Shown one piece after another: positions 1 through 9,222 of a stretch of 64,000 nt of DNA (the stretch's first letter is position 1; every line of letters starts with the position of its first letter). The notes under the pieces were generated by a model. It saw only the letters and a program-made list of their open reading frames with translations. It searched no databases and was not told the origin of the DNA. The translations under genes were made by a program, and so were the position numbers. Source of the DNA: Kitasatospora purpeofusca (GTDB lineage Bacteria; Actinomycetota; Actinomycetes; Streptomycetales; Streptomycetaceae); assembly GCF_000718025.1 (NCBI RefSeq), contig NZ_JODS01000010.1, positions 124,001 to 188,000 of the forward strand. The letters are read 5' to 3'.

Positions 1-2
1 AG

Positions 3-2090
3 GGCATGCAGGGCGGCTCCACCATCACCCAGCAGTACGTCAAGAACTACTACCTCACCCAGAGCCGGACCATCGAACGCAAGGGCCGCGAACTCCTGAT
101 CGCCCTCAAGGTCGACCAGCAGCGCGACAAGAACGAGATCCTCGCCGGCTACCTCAACACCAGCTACTTCGGCCGCGGCGCCTACGGCATCCAGAGCGCC
201 GCCCGCGCCTACTACGGCGTCGACGTCTCCGAACTCACCCTCCCGCAGAGCGCCTACCTCGCCGCCCTGCTCCAGGCCCCCAGCGCCTACGACGTCAGGA
301 CCGCCACCCCCGCCAACCGCGAACGCGCCCTGGCCCGCTGGCAGTACACCCTCGACGGCATGGTCCAGCTCGGCTTCATCAGCGCCACCGAACGCGCCGA
401 CGCCGCCTTCCCCGACCCGATCGACCCGCAGCCCGCCACCGGCCTCGCCGGTCAGGCCGGCTACCTGGTCGGCGTCGCCGACGACTACCTGGTCACCAAC
501 CGCATCCTCGACTCCGCCACCCTCAAGGCCGGCGGCTGGCGCATCACCACCACCTTCGACCAGGACAAGCAGGACGCCTTCGCGCGCGCCGTCCACGAGG
601 AACTCACCGACGAACTCGACCCCGCCGCCCGGCCCGCCACCGACACCGACGTCCGGGTCGCCGGCGCCTCCGTCGAACCCGCCACCGGCCGCGTCGTCGC
701 CGTCTACGGCGGCCCCGACTACGCCAAACAGCCCTACAACGACGCACTGCGCCAGGACAACCAGATCGGCTCCACCTTCAAACCGATCGACCTCGCCGCC
801 GGGATCAGCTCCCACCGCGGCAGCAGCTCCGACGGCCTCCCGATCAGCACCGAGACCCGCTACGACGGCACCAGCGAACGCCCCGTCACCGACGGCCCCA
901 CCCCGTACGCGCCGCCCAACGAGGACGACCTCGACTACGGCTCCATCACCCTGCGCCAGGCCATGGTCAAGTCCGTCAACTCGGTGTACGCGCAGGAGGG
1001 GGTGGACGCCGGCCTCGCCCACGTCCGGGAGACCGCCGTCCGGCTCGGCATCCCCGCCGACGTGCCCGGCATGGACCCGGCCAACACCTCGATGACCCTC
1101 GGCACCGCCACCCCCAGCGCCCTCGACCTGGCCGGCGTCTACGCCGCCCTCGCCAACCACGGCGAGGCGCACCGCCCCTGGTCGGTCGCCAAACTGGAAC
1201 GGGTCAACCCCGGCCCCGGGCAGCTCGACGTACCGGACCTGCCCGACCAGCCCGCCACCACCGCCCTCGACCGCGGCACCGCCGACGCCGTCACCGACGT
1301 CCTGCGCGACGTCGTCGGCCCGCACGGCACCGGCGCCGCCGCCCTCGACCTCGGCCGCCCCGCCGCCGGCAAGACCGGCACCACCGACGCCAACCTCTCC
1401 GCCTGGTTCGCCGGCTACACCCCCGAACTCGCCACCACCGTCGGACTCTTCCGGGAGAACCCGAAGACCCACGCCAAGGAACCGCTGGCCGGCACCGCCG
1501 GCTACGCCCGGATCAACGGCGGCGCCTTCCCCACCCGGATCTGGACCAGCTACATGGGCGACGTCCTGGACGGCACCGTCGTCCGCTCCTTCGACCTCCA
1601 GCCCACCGAGGCCACCAAGTGGCCCGTCGTCGCCGGCCCGAGCACCACCCCGAGCACCACCGCACCGGCCTCGGCCTCCCCGTCCGCCACCCTCGCCCCG
1701 TCACCCCCGACCGGAGGCACCGGCGGCACCGGAGGCACGGGCAGTACCGGCGGCGCGCCGGTCCCCGCCGCCCCGGCCCCGACCGCCCCCCGCCGACCCA
1801 CCGCCAGCACCGGCCCCGGCACCACCGCACCGGACCCGGTCATCACCATCGTCACGCCCGAACCCCCCACCCTGGTGCCACCCACCCGGCCCGAACCCAC
1901 CCAGACACAGCCCTCCCCCACCGCCCGACCCACCAGCACCCGGCCCACCACCGAACCCGGCACCACCTCCCCCACCCGAACCCCGGAACCCACCCGCTCG
2001 CCCGCACCGCCGCCCACCGGCGCCACCAAGCCCCCGAGCACCAGCAGGCCCCCGGCCACGGCCGACCCGGCCGGCCCGCCGCCCGCCTGA
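3..2090 (+). CDS. class A penicillin-binding protein (5'-truncated by window edge)
   Basis: Bifunctional peptidoglycan synthase acting outside the membrane: a GT51 glycosyltransferase polymerises lipid II and a transpeptidase cross-links stems. The window starts inside the gene, so the cytoplasmic and membrane N-terminus and the first GT51 motif are missing. Visible are the GT51 motif GGSTITQQ at the very start and RKGRE, then EILAGYLN about 30 residues on. The transpeptidase has the Ser motif STFK at visible residue ~257, SVN at ~324 and KTG at ~457. A Pro/Thr/Ser-rich tail of about 150 residues follows, as is common in actinomycete PBPs. The reading frame is open upstream to base 3. It is convergent with the next gene. 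Family assignment is secure; the exact paralogue is not. Confidence 0.95.
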   Translation, partial: GMQGGSTITQQYVKNYYLTQSRTIERKGRELLIALKVDQQRDKNEILAGYLNTSYFGRGAYGIQSAARAYYGVDVSELTLPQSAYLAALLQAPSAYDVRTATPANRERALARWQYTLDGMVQLGFISATERADAAFPDPIDPQPATGLAGQAGYLVGVADDYLVTNRILDSATLKAGGWRITTTFDQDKQDAFARAVHEELTDELDPAARPATDTDVRVAGASVEPATGRVVAVYGGPDYAKQPYNDALRQDNQIGSTFKPIDLAAGISSHRGSSSDGLPISTETRYDGTSERPVTDGPTPYAPPNEDDLDYGSITLRQAMVKSVNSVYAQEGVDAGLAHVRETAVRLGIPADVPGMDPANTSMTLGTATPSALDLAGVYAALANHGEAHRPWSVAKLERVNPGPGQLDVPDLPDQPATTALDRGTADAVTDVLRDVVGPHGTGAAALDLGRPAAGKTGTTDANLSAWFAGYTPELATTVGLFRENPKTHAKEPLAGTAGYARINGGAFPTRIWTSYMGDVLDGTVVRSFDLQPTEATKWPVVAGPSTTPSTTAPASASPSATLAPSPPTGGTGGTGGTGSTGGAPVPAAPAPTAPRRPTASTGPGTTAPDPVITIVTPEPPTLVPPTRPEPTQTQPSPTARPTSTRPTTEPGTTSPTRTPEPTRSPAPPPTGATKPPSTSRPPATADPAGPPPA

Positions 2091-2144
2091 GCCCTCCCGC
2101 CCCGGCCCGCCCCGCACCGACCCGCCCTGCCCTGCCTGCGGGCG

Positions 2145-2196
2145 GCTCGGGCAACCAGCTCAGGGCACCAGCTCGGGCAACCAGCTCAGGCCACCA
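2145..2196. repeat. 26-bp tandem duplication across a stop codon
   Basis: Two adjacent 26-bp copies (2145-2170 and 2171-2196) differ at one base. The second copy contains the stop codon and last codons of the minus-strand winged-helix gene; the first lies just beyond it in the convergent intergenic gap. It looks like a recent replication-slippage duplication. Confidence 0.8.
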
Positions 2197-3379
2197 GCTC
2201 GCGCTCCAACGGCGTCCGGAACCTCGGCGTCACCCGCACCTCCCCCAACCAGCCCACCAACCGCTCCGCCTCCGCCCCCACGGCCGCCACCGCCTCCGCC
2301 CCCACGTCCTCGAACAACCGCCACACCACCTCGCCGTCCGCCCGCTGCGCCCAGCCGCCCACCACCCGGCCGCACCACCACACCGTCGGCCCCGCGTTCC
2401 CCGCCCGGTCGAACAGGGCCGGCACATCCTCCGGCCGCAGGTACCAGTCCCGCCCCCGCCAACCCATCACCGCCGGATCCAGCCCCGGCAGCAGCGCCGC
2501 CCACGGCTCCGGCTCCGCCACCGGCGCCTCGTCCCCCGGCAGCACCGACCCGGCCACCGAACCCCCCGCCGCACCGCCCGACAGCGCCACCTCCACCGCG
2601 CCCACGTCGGCCAGCGCCCGGCGGACGTCCCCCAGCGTCCAGCCCGTCCACCACTTCACGTCCTCGACCGTCCCCGGCCCGTACCGCGCCAGCCAGCGCC
2701 GCACCACCTCCGCCTTCGCCTCCCGCACCGGCAGCTCCGGCCACTGCGCCACCGGCGCCCACGGATAGCTGCTGCTCAACCACGACCCGCGCGGCCGCGA
2801 CCGCCGCACATGCCCGTCCGAGGCCAGCAGCCGCAACAGCCGGCTCCCCACACTCTGCTTCGCCTCGTACGGCTTGCCCACCGCCATCAGCATGGTCTCC
2901 CGCAGCGCCGGCACCTCCGCGCCCAGCTCGGCCGTGGTCGCCTCCCCGCGCGCCGCGAGCACCGCCAGCACCGCCCGCTCGGTCTCCGCCAACCGCGCCT
3001 CGCTCCACCCCTCGGCGAACTCGCCCAGGTGCTTCAGCAGCGTCGCCCGCTCCTTCACCGCGATCGGCCGGGCCGCCGCCGCGCTCACGTACGGCGCGAA
3101 CTCCTCCGTCACCGCGAACAGCGTCCGCCGCATCGACAGCAGCTTCACCAGCGAGACGTCCTCGTACAGCGCCCGCTCCACCTCCCCCGCCGACGGCTCC
3201 CGCAGCCGCGCGCACGCCGACAGGTACACCGTCGCCGGATCGGAGGCGTGCAGCCCGACCACCGCGTCCGCGGTCTCCTCCACCCGCGCCACCCGCGCGG
3301 CCGGCGCCAGCAGCTGCCGCAGACCCAACCTCGCCCGCCGCTGCCCGTCACCGACCGGAACCGCCCCAGTGCTCACCAT
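2186..3379 (-). CDS. winged-helix DNA-binding (AlkZ/YcaQ-like) protein
   Basis: 397-residue protein of the winged-helix family that includes AlkZ/YcaQ DNA glycosylases. The N-terminus (about residues 15-110) has the family pattern with GLHASDPATVYLSACAR and VKLLSMRRTLFAV, followed by tandem winged-helix segments and a C-terminal part with PEDVPALFDRAGN and RVTPRF near the end. Some relatives excise alkylated or cross-linked bases; whether this one does is unproven, since many actinobacterial paralogues are uncharacterised. Start: ATG at 3379, immediately followed by an in-frame GTG; no strong ribosome-binding site is visible. It is transcribed alone and is convergent with the PBP gene. Confidence 0.8.
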   Translation of the reverse strand: MVSTGAVPVGDGQRRARLGLRQLLAPAARVARVEETADAVVGLHASDPATVYLSACARLREPSAGEVERALYEDVSLVKLLSMRRTLFAVTEEFAPYVSAAAARPIAVKERATLLKHLGEFAEGWSEARLAETERAVLAVLAARGEATTAELGAEVPALRETMLMAVGKPYEAKQSVGSRLLRLLASDGHVRRSRPRGSWLSSSYPWAPVAQWPELPVREAKAEVVRRWLARYGPGTVEDVKWWTGWTLGDVRRALADVGAVEVALSGGAAGGSVAGSVLPGDEAPVAEPEPWAALLPGLDPAVMGWRGRDWYLRPEDVPALFDRAGNAGPTVWWCGRVVGGWAQRADGEVVWRLFEDVGAEAVAAVGAEAERLVGWLGEVRVTPRFRTPLERELVA

Positions 3380-3536
3380 GCGCGGATCCTACGACCCGTC
3401 ACCGACAACTACCGGAAAGGACTTTCGACCGGCGCGGACACCGGTCTTGACCAGACCCGGCGCGCCCGGGCGACACTGGGAGCGCCCTGAGCGTCCGCCG
3501 TCGCCACGGCCGCCAGGCCACCACCGAGGAGTTCCC

Positions 3537-3884
3537 ATGAACCGTTCCTCCGCGCTGCGACTGCGCGCCGCCGCGGCCCTCACCCTCCCCGCCCTCCTGT
3601 TCGGCGGAGCCGGCACGGCCCTGGCCGCCCCGGCCACCCCCACCCGGGCCACCGCCGCCCGGACCGCCGCCTGGACCGCCGCCTGGACCGAGACGGCGGT
3701 CTTCGTCGGCACCGCCCACGGGCACACCCCGAACTCGGCGATCGTCGCCGCCGGCGAGGTGGCCTACACCAAGGCCGTCTCGGCGTTCTGGCTGCGCAGC
3801 CAGTGCAACATCGGCCTCACCAAGGCGACCCCGGACGGGATCGGCTGGTACCTGGGCGAGGCCCGTCTGTACTGCCGACGCTGA
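3537..3884 (+). CDS. small secreted protein of unknown function
   Basis: 115-residue product with a clear Sec signal peptide (positive N-terminus, hydrophobic stretch about residues 11-30, cleavage likely after ALAA). The start at 3537 is supported by a GAGGAG ribosome-binding site. The mature part begins with an Ala/Thr-rich stretch and has two cysteines (in SQCNIG and LYCRR) that could form one disulfide. I do not recognise the family. The signal peptide and good start support expression; function unknown. Confidence 0.7.
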   Translation: MNRSSALRLRAAAALTLPALLFGGAGTALAAPATPTRATAARTAAWTAAWTETAVFVGTAHGHTPNSAIVAAGEVAYTKAVSAFWLRSQCNIGLTKATPDGIGWYLGEARLYCRR

Positions 3885-3929
3885 CCGGCCTCCGGGGTGC
3901 ACCGGACACCCCGGTGCGCCCCGGGGGGC

Positions 3930-4811
3930 TCAGCTGTCGGGCGAGAGGATGAACAGCGGCAGCACCCGGCGCTCCGGCACCCCGCCGGTCTCCGCCATCG
4001 CCGCCCGGATCTCCCGCAGATGGTCGACCGTCAACTGCAGCGGCACCTCGTACGGCTGGTAGGTGTACCGGATCGGGTAGTCCACCCCCGGCTTCACGCT
4101 CATCTCGATGTGGCAGCCCAGCACATGGCCGACCGCCCGACCCTCGCAGAACTCCACCAGCCGCCCGATCGAACGCCCGAACGCCGCCCAGTCCTGGATG
4201 TACAGCCGCCCGGGGTAGACCGTGTCACCGGTGAGCAGGAACCCGGTCCACGGGTCGAAGAACGTCACCGCCGCCTCGTGGTGCCCCGGCGTCGCCAGGC
4301 ACTCCAGCACCCGGCCCCCGAGGTCGACCCGCGCCACCGCGTCCGGGTCCGCGTCGAAGCCGAGGAACGCCCACGCGGTCGCCTTGTCCGCCCGCACCAG
4401 CCGGGTGTCCGGCCGCCCCTCGAACTGCCCGTCCCCCGCGACATGGTCCCCGTGCGCGTGGGTGTGCAGCACCAGCAGCTCGTACCCGTCCCGCGGGTTG
4501 CGCTCCAGCCACTCGCCGAGGAGCCCGTCGACGGTCTCCCGCAGCGGGAAGAACTCCGCCGACGCGGTGGCCCCGGTGTCGATCAGCACCGCCCGCTCAT
4601 TGCCGAACAGCAGGAACAGGAACGGCGCCTCGTAGTTGACCGCCATGTTCTGCCGCAGGATCACGGTGTGCTCGTCGTAGCGGTGGACCTGGATGTCCGG
4701 ATCGGTGTTGTGCTTCGCCGACTCCGAGCCGTGGATCCACCGCACCCCCTCCAGCCCCCGCACCTCCGCGGCGGTCCCGCCGAAGTCGATCGAAGAGCCG
4801 TTCCCGCCCAT
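3930..4811 (-). CDS. MBL-fold metallo-hydrolase
   Basis: 293-residue cytoplasmic protein of the metallo-beta-lactamase fold. The metal-binding motif HTHAHGDH is at residues 116-123, a further His lies in TPGHHEAAV, and an Asp in LLTGDTVYPG, so a dinuclear metal site is complete. These resemble the glyoxalase II/hydrolase branch; substrate unknown. Start ATG at 4811 is preceded by AAGGGGGA about 5 bases away. An open frame extends further upstream but without family character. Monocistronic by spacing. Confidence 0.85.
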   Translation of the reverse strand: MGGNGSSIDFGGTAAEVRGLEGVRWIHGSESAKHNTDPDIQVHRYDEHTVILRQNMAVNYEAPFLFLLFGNERAVLIDTGATASAEFFPLRETVDGLLGEWLERNPRDGYELLVLHTHAHGDHVAGDGQFEGRPDTRLVRADKATAWAFLGFDADPDAVARVDLGGRVLECLATPGHHEAAVTFFDPWTGFLLTGDTVYPGRLYIQDWAAFGRSIGRLVEFCEGRAVGHVLGCHIEMSVKPGVDYPIRYTYQPYEVPLQLTVDHLREIRAAMAETGGVPERRVLPLFILSPDS

Positions 4812-4965
4812 ACCCGTCCCCCTTGCTCCGTGTACGCCGCCACCTGGAACCCGCCCCCTCGGCGACGCTACCACCGCGCCGCACCGTCCCCCGGGGTCCC
4901 GGGGAACGACGGCGGGCCGCCGCGCCCACGGCACGGCGGCCCGCCGGAAGCACGCGCTCAGCGGC

Positions 4966-5361
4966 TCACAGGTACAGCCCGGTCGACCCCTCGGTGTCGC
5001 CGAAGCGCATCGCGGCCACGGCGTGCAGATCGCGCTCGCGCAGCAGCACATAGGTGGCGCCGCGGACCTCGACCTCCAGCTTGTCCTCGGGGTCGTAGAG
5101 CACCCGGTCGCCGGGCTCCACGGAGCGCACGCTCTGGCCGACGGCGACCGCCTCGGCCCAGGCGCAGCGCTTGGAGATCTCGGCCGTGGCCGGGATGAGG
5201 ATGCCGCCGGTGGAACGGCGCTCGCCCTCCCCGGCCTCGGTCCGCACCAGCACGCGGTCGTGCAGCATCTTGATCGGCAGCTTCTCGCCCAACCGGTCGT
5301 GGCGCCGCTCGTCGGCCTCGGCGGGGAGGGACTGCTGGGTGGGTTCGTCGTTCGTGCTCAC
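4966..5361 (-). CDS. GroES-family co-chaperonin-like protein
   Basis: 131-residue protein with the Cpn10 fold signature: KMLHDRVLVR near residue 31, a mobile-loop-like region GERRSTGGILIPATA, then PGDRVLYDPED and a C-terminal domain ending GLYL. It is longer than classical GroES (about 100 residues) because of an acidic N-terminal extension of about 28 residues, and it is not next to a groEL gene. It is the stand-alone GroES-like protein found in streptomycetes; whether it caps GroEL is untested. GTG start at 5361 with a weak ribosome-binding site. Confidence 0.8.
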   Translation of the reverse strand: MSTNDEPTQQSLPAEADERRHDRLGEKLPIKMLHDRVLVRTEAGEGERRSTGGILIPATAEISKRCAWAEAVAVGQSVRSVEPGDRVLYDPEDKLEVEVRGATYVLLRERDLHAVAAMRFGDTEGSTGLYL

Positions 5362-5515
5362 GACCCCGAAGGTACCGCCCCCGGGCGCGCCGCGTGACGC
5401 CAGCCCGGCCCCGCCATCACGGGCGAGGCCGGGACGCGCCCGCCCCGTCCCGGCCCCGCCCCGGACGACGTCGGGCCGGGCACCAGGTGCCCGGCCCAGG
5501 ACGTACCGCCGCGGA

Positions 5516-5875
5516 TCAGCCCTTGCGGCGCTTGCGCGCGGAGGCGAGCAGCAGCACCAGGCCGACCCCGACCAGCGCCGCCGGGACGATCCGCTCCTTG
5601 CGCGGCTGCCCCTTCTCGTCCACGAACTGCGCCCGGGCCTGCTCGACCAGCCCGCTCGCGGCCACGTACGCCCGGCCCGCCTTCTCCTCGACCGTGGCCA
5701 CGGCCTTCGCCTTGACCTGGGCGGAGATGGTGGTCGGATGCACCCGCACGGCGAGCTCGTCCAGGGTCGCCGCCAGCTGGGTGCGGGTACGGGTGATGTC
5801 CGCCTCGATCTGGGCGGTCGTCCGCGCCGACTTGTCCGTAGTGCTCGCCTCGCCCACTCGGGCCACCCCATTCAC
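5516..5875 (-). CDS. DUF3618 membrane-anchored protein
   Basis: 119-residue protein typical of DUF3618: an amphipathic region beginning QIEADITRTRTQLAATLDEL (residues ~23-42), a coiled middle, and a single C-terminal membrane helix (ALVGVGLVLLLAS) followed by a basic tail. Likely a single-span membrane protein with a cytoplasmic or periplasmic coil; function unknown. GTG at 5875 is chosen because AGGA lies 8 bases upstream; a longer reading frame to 5944 lacks a ribosome-binding site. Divergent from bcp. Confidence 0.8.
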   Translation of the reverse strand: MNGVARVGEASTTDKSARTTAQIEADITRTRTQLAATLDELAVRVHPTTISAQVKAKAVATVEEKAGRAYVAASGLVEQARAQFVDEKGQPRKERIVPAALVGVGLVLLLASARKRRKG

Positions 5876-5997
5876 TGATGTTGTCCTGTGCGACTGACCC
5901 AGTGTGTCAGCTGCCACCCGGGCCCGCGCGGCCCCACCCACCATCAGGGGTAAGTTGGCCGTGGTACGACTGCCCGCCCAGCACCAGGAGAAACCCC

Positions 5998-6474
5998 GTG
6001 AGTGAGCGTCTCCAGCCCGGTGACACCGCGCCCGCCTTCACCCTGCCCGACGCCGACGGCAACGACGTGTCCCTGGCCGGACACCTCGGCCGCAAGGTGA
6101 TCGTCTACTTCTACCCGGCCGCGCTCACCCCCGGCTGCACCAAGCAGGCCTGCGACTTCACCGACAACCTCGAGGTCTTCGCCGGCGCCGGCTACGACGT
6201 CATCGGCATCTCGCCGGACAAGCCGGAGAAGCTCGGCAAGTTCCGCGAGGCCGAGGACCTCAAGGTCACCCTGCTCTCCGACCCGGAGAAGAAGGTGCTG
6301 GAGGCCTACGGCGCGTTCGGCGAGAAGAAGCTCTACGGCAAGACCGTCACCGGCGTGATCCGGTCGACCGTGATCGTGGACGAGCAGGGCAAGGTCGAGC
6401 ACGCGCTGTACAACGTGAAGGCGACCGGCCACGTGGCCAAGCTGCTGCGCGACCTCAAGGTCGAGGCGGCCTGA
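5998..6474 (+). CDS. bcp: thioredoxin-dependent thiol peroxidase (peroxiredoxin Q/Bcp)
   Basis: 158-residue atypical 2-Cys peroxiredoxin that reduces hydrogen peroxide and organic hydroperoxides using thioredoxin. The peroxidatic Cys47 is in ALTPGCT and the resolving Cys52 is five residues later (KQACDF), the Bcp/PrxQ arrangement. The length is normal. GTG start at 5998 has an AGGAG ribosome-binding site. It is followed by a hairpin shared with the convergent chitinase gene. Confidence 0.95.
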   Translation: MSERLQPGDTAPAFTLPDADGNDVSLAGHLGRKVIVYFYPAALTPGCTKQACDFTDNLEVFAGAGYDVIGISPDKPEKLGKFREAEDLKVTLLSDPEKKVLEAYGAFGEKKLYGKTVTGVIRSTVIVDEQGKVEHALYNVKATGHVAKLLRDLKVEAA

Positions 6475-6562
6475 CCCGAGGCCCGACCCAGGGCCTTCCC
6501 CGGGGCCTTTCCCGGAGCCCTTCCCGGGGCCTCCTCCGAAGGACGAGAGCCCGGACGACGCA

Positions 6563-6603
6563 GCGGTGGCGGCGCACCCCCCGACCGGGTGCACCGCCAC
6601 CGC
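6563..6603. terminator. bidirectional terminator between bcp and chitinase
   Basis: 17-bp inverted repeat (6563-6579 and 6587-6603, one G-T wobble) with a 7-nt loop in the gap between two convergent genes. No T-tract, as usual for high-GC terminators. Confidence 0.65.
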
Positions 6604-6631
6604 CGTCTCTCACCTCAGGCGACCGCTGTCA

Positions 6632-9118
6632 TCAGCAGGCGCCGAGGTCGCTCCAGACACCCCAGGCGCCGCTGGCGCTCGGGTCGTCGCCCTTGGTCCA
6701 CCACTTGTTCTGGTAGTAGTGGCCCTTCCAGGAGACCTTGGTCGTGGTGGCGTAGGTGGTACCCGCGTCCCAGCTCGGCGCACCCGCGCAGCCGGCCGGC
6801 GGCGTGGTGGGCGGCGTGGTCGGCGGGGTCGTCGGCGGGGTCGTCGGAGGCGTGGTGGGCGGGGTGGTCGGCGGCGTCGTGGGAGGCGTCGTCGGCGGGG
6901 TGGTGGGCGGCGTCGTCGGCGGCGTGGTCGGCGGGGTCGTACCGCCGTCCACCGCGCCGCGGGTCAGGTCGCCCTTGAGCCCGTACAGCGTGCCCGCCAC
7001 GTTGACCGTCCAGTTGGACGGCGTGGACACCGGCAGGTAGTAGACGAAGTCCAGGTCGACCGAGGCCCCCGGGGCGAGCGACTGCCAGCCCGGCAGCTTG
7101 ACCGACACCCGGTTGTAGTTGCCCTTCAGGCCGCCCACGTTCGGACCGGTGTGGTCCTGCTTGATCACCGTCAGACCGAAGCCCGACTGGTCCTTGGCGT
7201 TGCCCGGGGCCGAGTTGCCGTAGTCGAACTGGAACTCGGTGCCGCCCGGCAGGGTCAGCGTCGAGTTGTTGACGATGTGGATCTTCGGGTTGATCGGGTA
7301 GTTCGAGTCACCCAGCGCGAAGTTGGTGAACGACACGTCGACCGGCAGCGTCTGCTGCGGCAGCGCCGTCGTCGAACGGATCGCCCCGTACGGCGAGGCC
7401 GCCTTGAACTTGTCGTACATCAGCGAGGTCAGCGTGCTGCCGGGCACGTACTGGCCCTTGCCGCCGTTCGCGGCCGCGTCCCACTTGTAGTCGCCCGCGA
7501 GCTCCCAGATCATCGCGCCGCCGGCGCCCTGGTTGACGATGTAGTCGGCCTTGGCGCCGACCGACTGCTCGTCCTCGGTCGACAGGAAGACCTTCTTGGT
7601 GTCGTTCCACAGCCACGGCGCGACCAGCGAGGAGCTGTAGTTGCGCACGTAGCTGCCCTGCAGCGCGGTGTCCTTGACCCCGTACTTGGACAGGTAGTCG
7701 GGCAGGATGCCCTTCTCCAGGTTCTTCGCGTGCCACATCGGGTTCGACCCGGCCGGGGACTCCTTGCCCGCGTCGTCCTTGTCGTTCCAGATGTTGTCGA
7801 TACCGACCGCGCCGTCACCGCAGGAGGTCAGGCCGGCGCCGACCGGGCAGGTCGTCGCCGCGGCGGTGCCCCAGAGGCCGTTGGTGCCGCCCTGGACGTT
7901 CTTGAAGCCGCGGGTGTAGTACGGCAGGCCGACGTTGACCCGGCCGCCCGGCATCGAACCGCGGAAGTAGTGGTACGACCAGTCGGCGTTGAGGTACCCG
8001 ATCCCGCCGTACTGGCCGGTGCCGTAGACGTTGGCCGCCGCCAGCTCGCCGTCCTTGCCGTCGTCGAACAGCGAGGCGTTCGGGCCGACGTACTTGTTCC
8101 AGGCGCCGTGCAGGTCGTACGACATGATGTTGACGTAGTCCAGGTACTGCGCCACCTGGAAGGTCTCCATGCCGCGCAGCAGGTAGCCGGACGACGGGGC
8201 CGCGACCGAGAGCAGGTAGTGCTTGCCGTCGGCGGCACCCGCCCGGTCCAGCTTCTCCCGCAGGGTCTTCATCAGGGCGGCGTAACCCTTGGCCAGCGAG
8301 CCGCGCTTGCTGTTGGCGAGCTGCCAGTCCAGCGGGTTGCCCGCGTCCTTCATCGAGGTCGGGTACTCGTAGTCGATGTCGACGCCGTTGAAGCCGTACT
8401 TCTTGATGAAGTCGACCGACGAGGCGGCGAAGGTGTCGATGCCCGCCTGGTTGACGCTGCCGTCCGGGTTGACGGTCATCGAGTAGAAGCCACCGGTGTT
8501 GACGCGCTTGCCGTCGTCACCGAAGTAGCCGCCCGTCTCCGTCCAACCGCCCACCGAGATGAGGGTCTTGACGTTCGGGTACTGCTTCTTGTACTTGGTC
8601 AGCAGGTTGAAGTGCCCCTTGTAGGGCAGCGACGGGTCGAGCTCCGCGCCGGGCACGCCGGGGAACGAGATGCCGGTGGCCTCGTTCTTGTCGTTGTCGG
8701 TGCCGACGGACAGCTTGTTGTCCGAACCGACGTGGCCGAAGGCGTAGTTGAGGTGGGTGACCTTGTCCCACGGGATGTCGCTGACCAGGTACGGCGGCGT
8801 GCCGTCCTTGCCGGTGCGCCAGCCGGTGAAGTAACCGATGATGCGGCGCTGGTGGTCCGCGCCCATCTTCTCGCGGCCGTTGGTGTCGTAGACGCTGCAG
8901 TACGGGACGTCGACGCCGGGCGTGGCGTAGAGGCCGTCGGGACGACAGGCGGCATTGTCGACGGTGGCGGACGCCTGGGAGGGCGCCGCGCCCAGCGTGG
9001 CCATCAGCAGGCCGGCCATGGTGGCCGCAGCCAGCGAGGCCAGGCCGGCGCGGGCCGCCGGGCTCTTGGACCGACGGGCAGCGGTGGGACGCCGCTCCGC
9101 CGTGGATCGGATCAACAC
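6632..9118 (-). CDS. secreted GH18 chitinase with C-terminal CBM5/12
   Basis: 828-residue secreted endo-chitinase that cleaves beta-1,4-GlcNAc chains. Layout: signal peptide (about residues 1-50, with an Arg-rich N-terminus), GH18 catalytic barrel from RRIIGYFTGW to about residue 570, a beta-sandwich module, a linker of 12 TTPP units, and a 54-residue CBM5/12 chitin-binding domain with conserved Trp. The catalytic motif NGVDIDYE spans residues 244-251 with Glu251 as acid/base and Asp247/Asp249 beside it. GTG at 9118 is chosen because GGAGG lies 5 bases upstream; the open frame continues upstream without one. Regulation: two dre/chitinase-type operator repeats lie 82-116 bp upstream. Its products would feed the PTS genes downstream in the window. 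Confidence 0.95.
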   Translation of the reverse strand: MLIRSTAERRPTAARRSKSPAARAGLASLAAATMAGLLMATLGAAPSQASATVDNAACRPDGLYATPGVDVPYCSVYDTNGREKMGADHQRRIIGYFTGWRTGKDGTPPYLVSDIPWDKVTHLNYAFGHVGSDNKLSVGTDNDKNEATGISFPGVPGAELDPSLPYKGHFNLLTKYKKQYPNVKTLISVGGWTETGGYFGDDGKRVNTGGFYSMTVNPDGSVNQAGIDTFAASSVDFIKKYGFNGVDIDYEYPTSMKDAGNPLDWQLANSKRGSLAKGYAALMKTLREKLDRAGAADGKHYLLSVAAPSSGYLLRGMETFQVAQYLDYVNIMSYDLHGAWNKYVGPNASLFDDGKDGELAAANVYGTGQYGGIGYLNADWSYHYFRGSMPGGRVNVGLPYYTRGFKNVQGGTNGLWGTAAATTCPVGAGLTSCGDGAVGIDNIWNDKDDAGKESPAGSNPMWHAKNLEKGILPDYLSKYGVKDTALQGSYVRNYSSSLVAPWLWNDTKKVFLSTEDEQSVGAKADYIVNQGAGGAMIWELAGDYKWDAAANGGKGQYVPGSTLTSLMYDKFKAASPYGAIRSTTALPQQTLPVDVSFTNFALGDSNYPINPKIHIVNNSTLTLPGGTEFQFDYGNSAPGNAKDQSGFGLTVIKQDHTGPNVGGLKGNYNRVSVKLPGWQSLAPGASVDLDFVYYLPVSTPSNWTVNVAGTLYGLKGDLTRGAVDGGTTPPTTPPTTPPTTPPTTPPTTPPTTPPTTPPTTPPTTPPTTPPTTPPAGCAGAPSWDAGTTYATTTKVSWKGHYYQNKWWTKGDDPSASGAWGVWSDLGAC
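6797..6940 (-). repeat. 12 x TTPP linker-coding repeat
   Basis: Exactly twelve 12-bp units encode a Thr-Thr-Pro-Pro linker between the chitinase body and its chitin-binding domain. Codons vary between units, so it is an old, selected repeat and not a fresh expansion. Confidence 0.9.
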
Positions 9119-9196
9119 TCGGTCCTCCGGGCAGAGTGTCGGCGCGTGCCTGTGGGGGAGCACGCACGTGGGGGAAAGCAGATTGGCGCTGAAGCT

Positions 9197-9214
9197 ATGT
9201 GGTCTGAACCACAT
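9197..9214 (-). promoter_or_regulatory. dre-like operator 1 of the chitinase
   Basis: ATGTGGTCTGAACCACAT is an 18-bp palindrome broken only at the centre. The core TGGTCTGAACCA fits the DasR responsive element (TGGTCTAGACCA) with two central changes, and on the coding strand it reads TGGTTCAGACCA, like the 12-bp direct repeats of streptomycete chitinase promoters. Confidence 0.75.
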
Positions 9215-9222
9215 AGGTCAAT

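Noticed and set aside
3930..5051. 373-residue version of the MBL hydrolase
   Set aside because: The extra N-terminal part is Arg/Gly/Pro-rich, overlaps the GroES-like gene's end, and has no ribosome-binding site.
6797..6940. Regular 12-bp repeats resembling a CRISPR-like array
   Set aside because: They encode the TTPP linker in frame and have no spacers.
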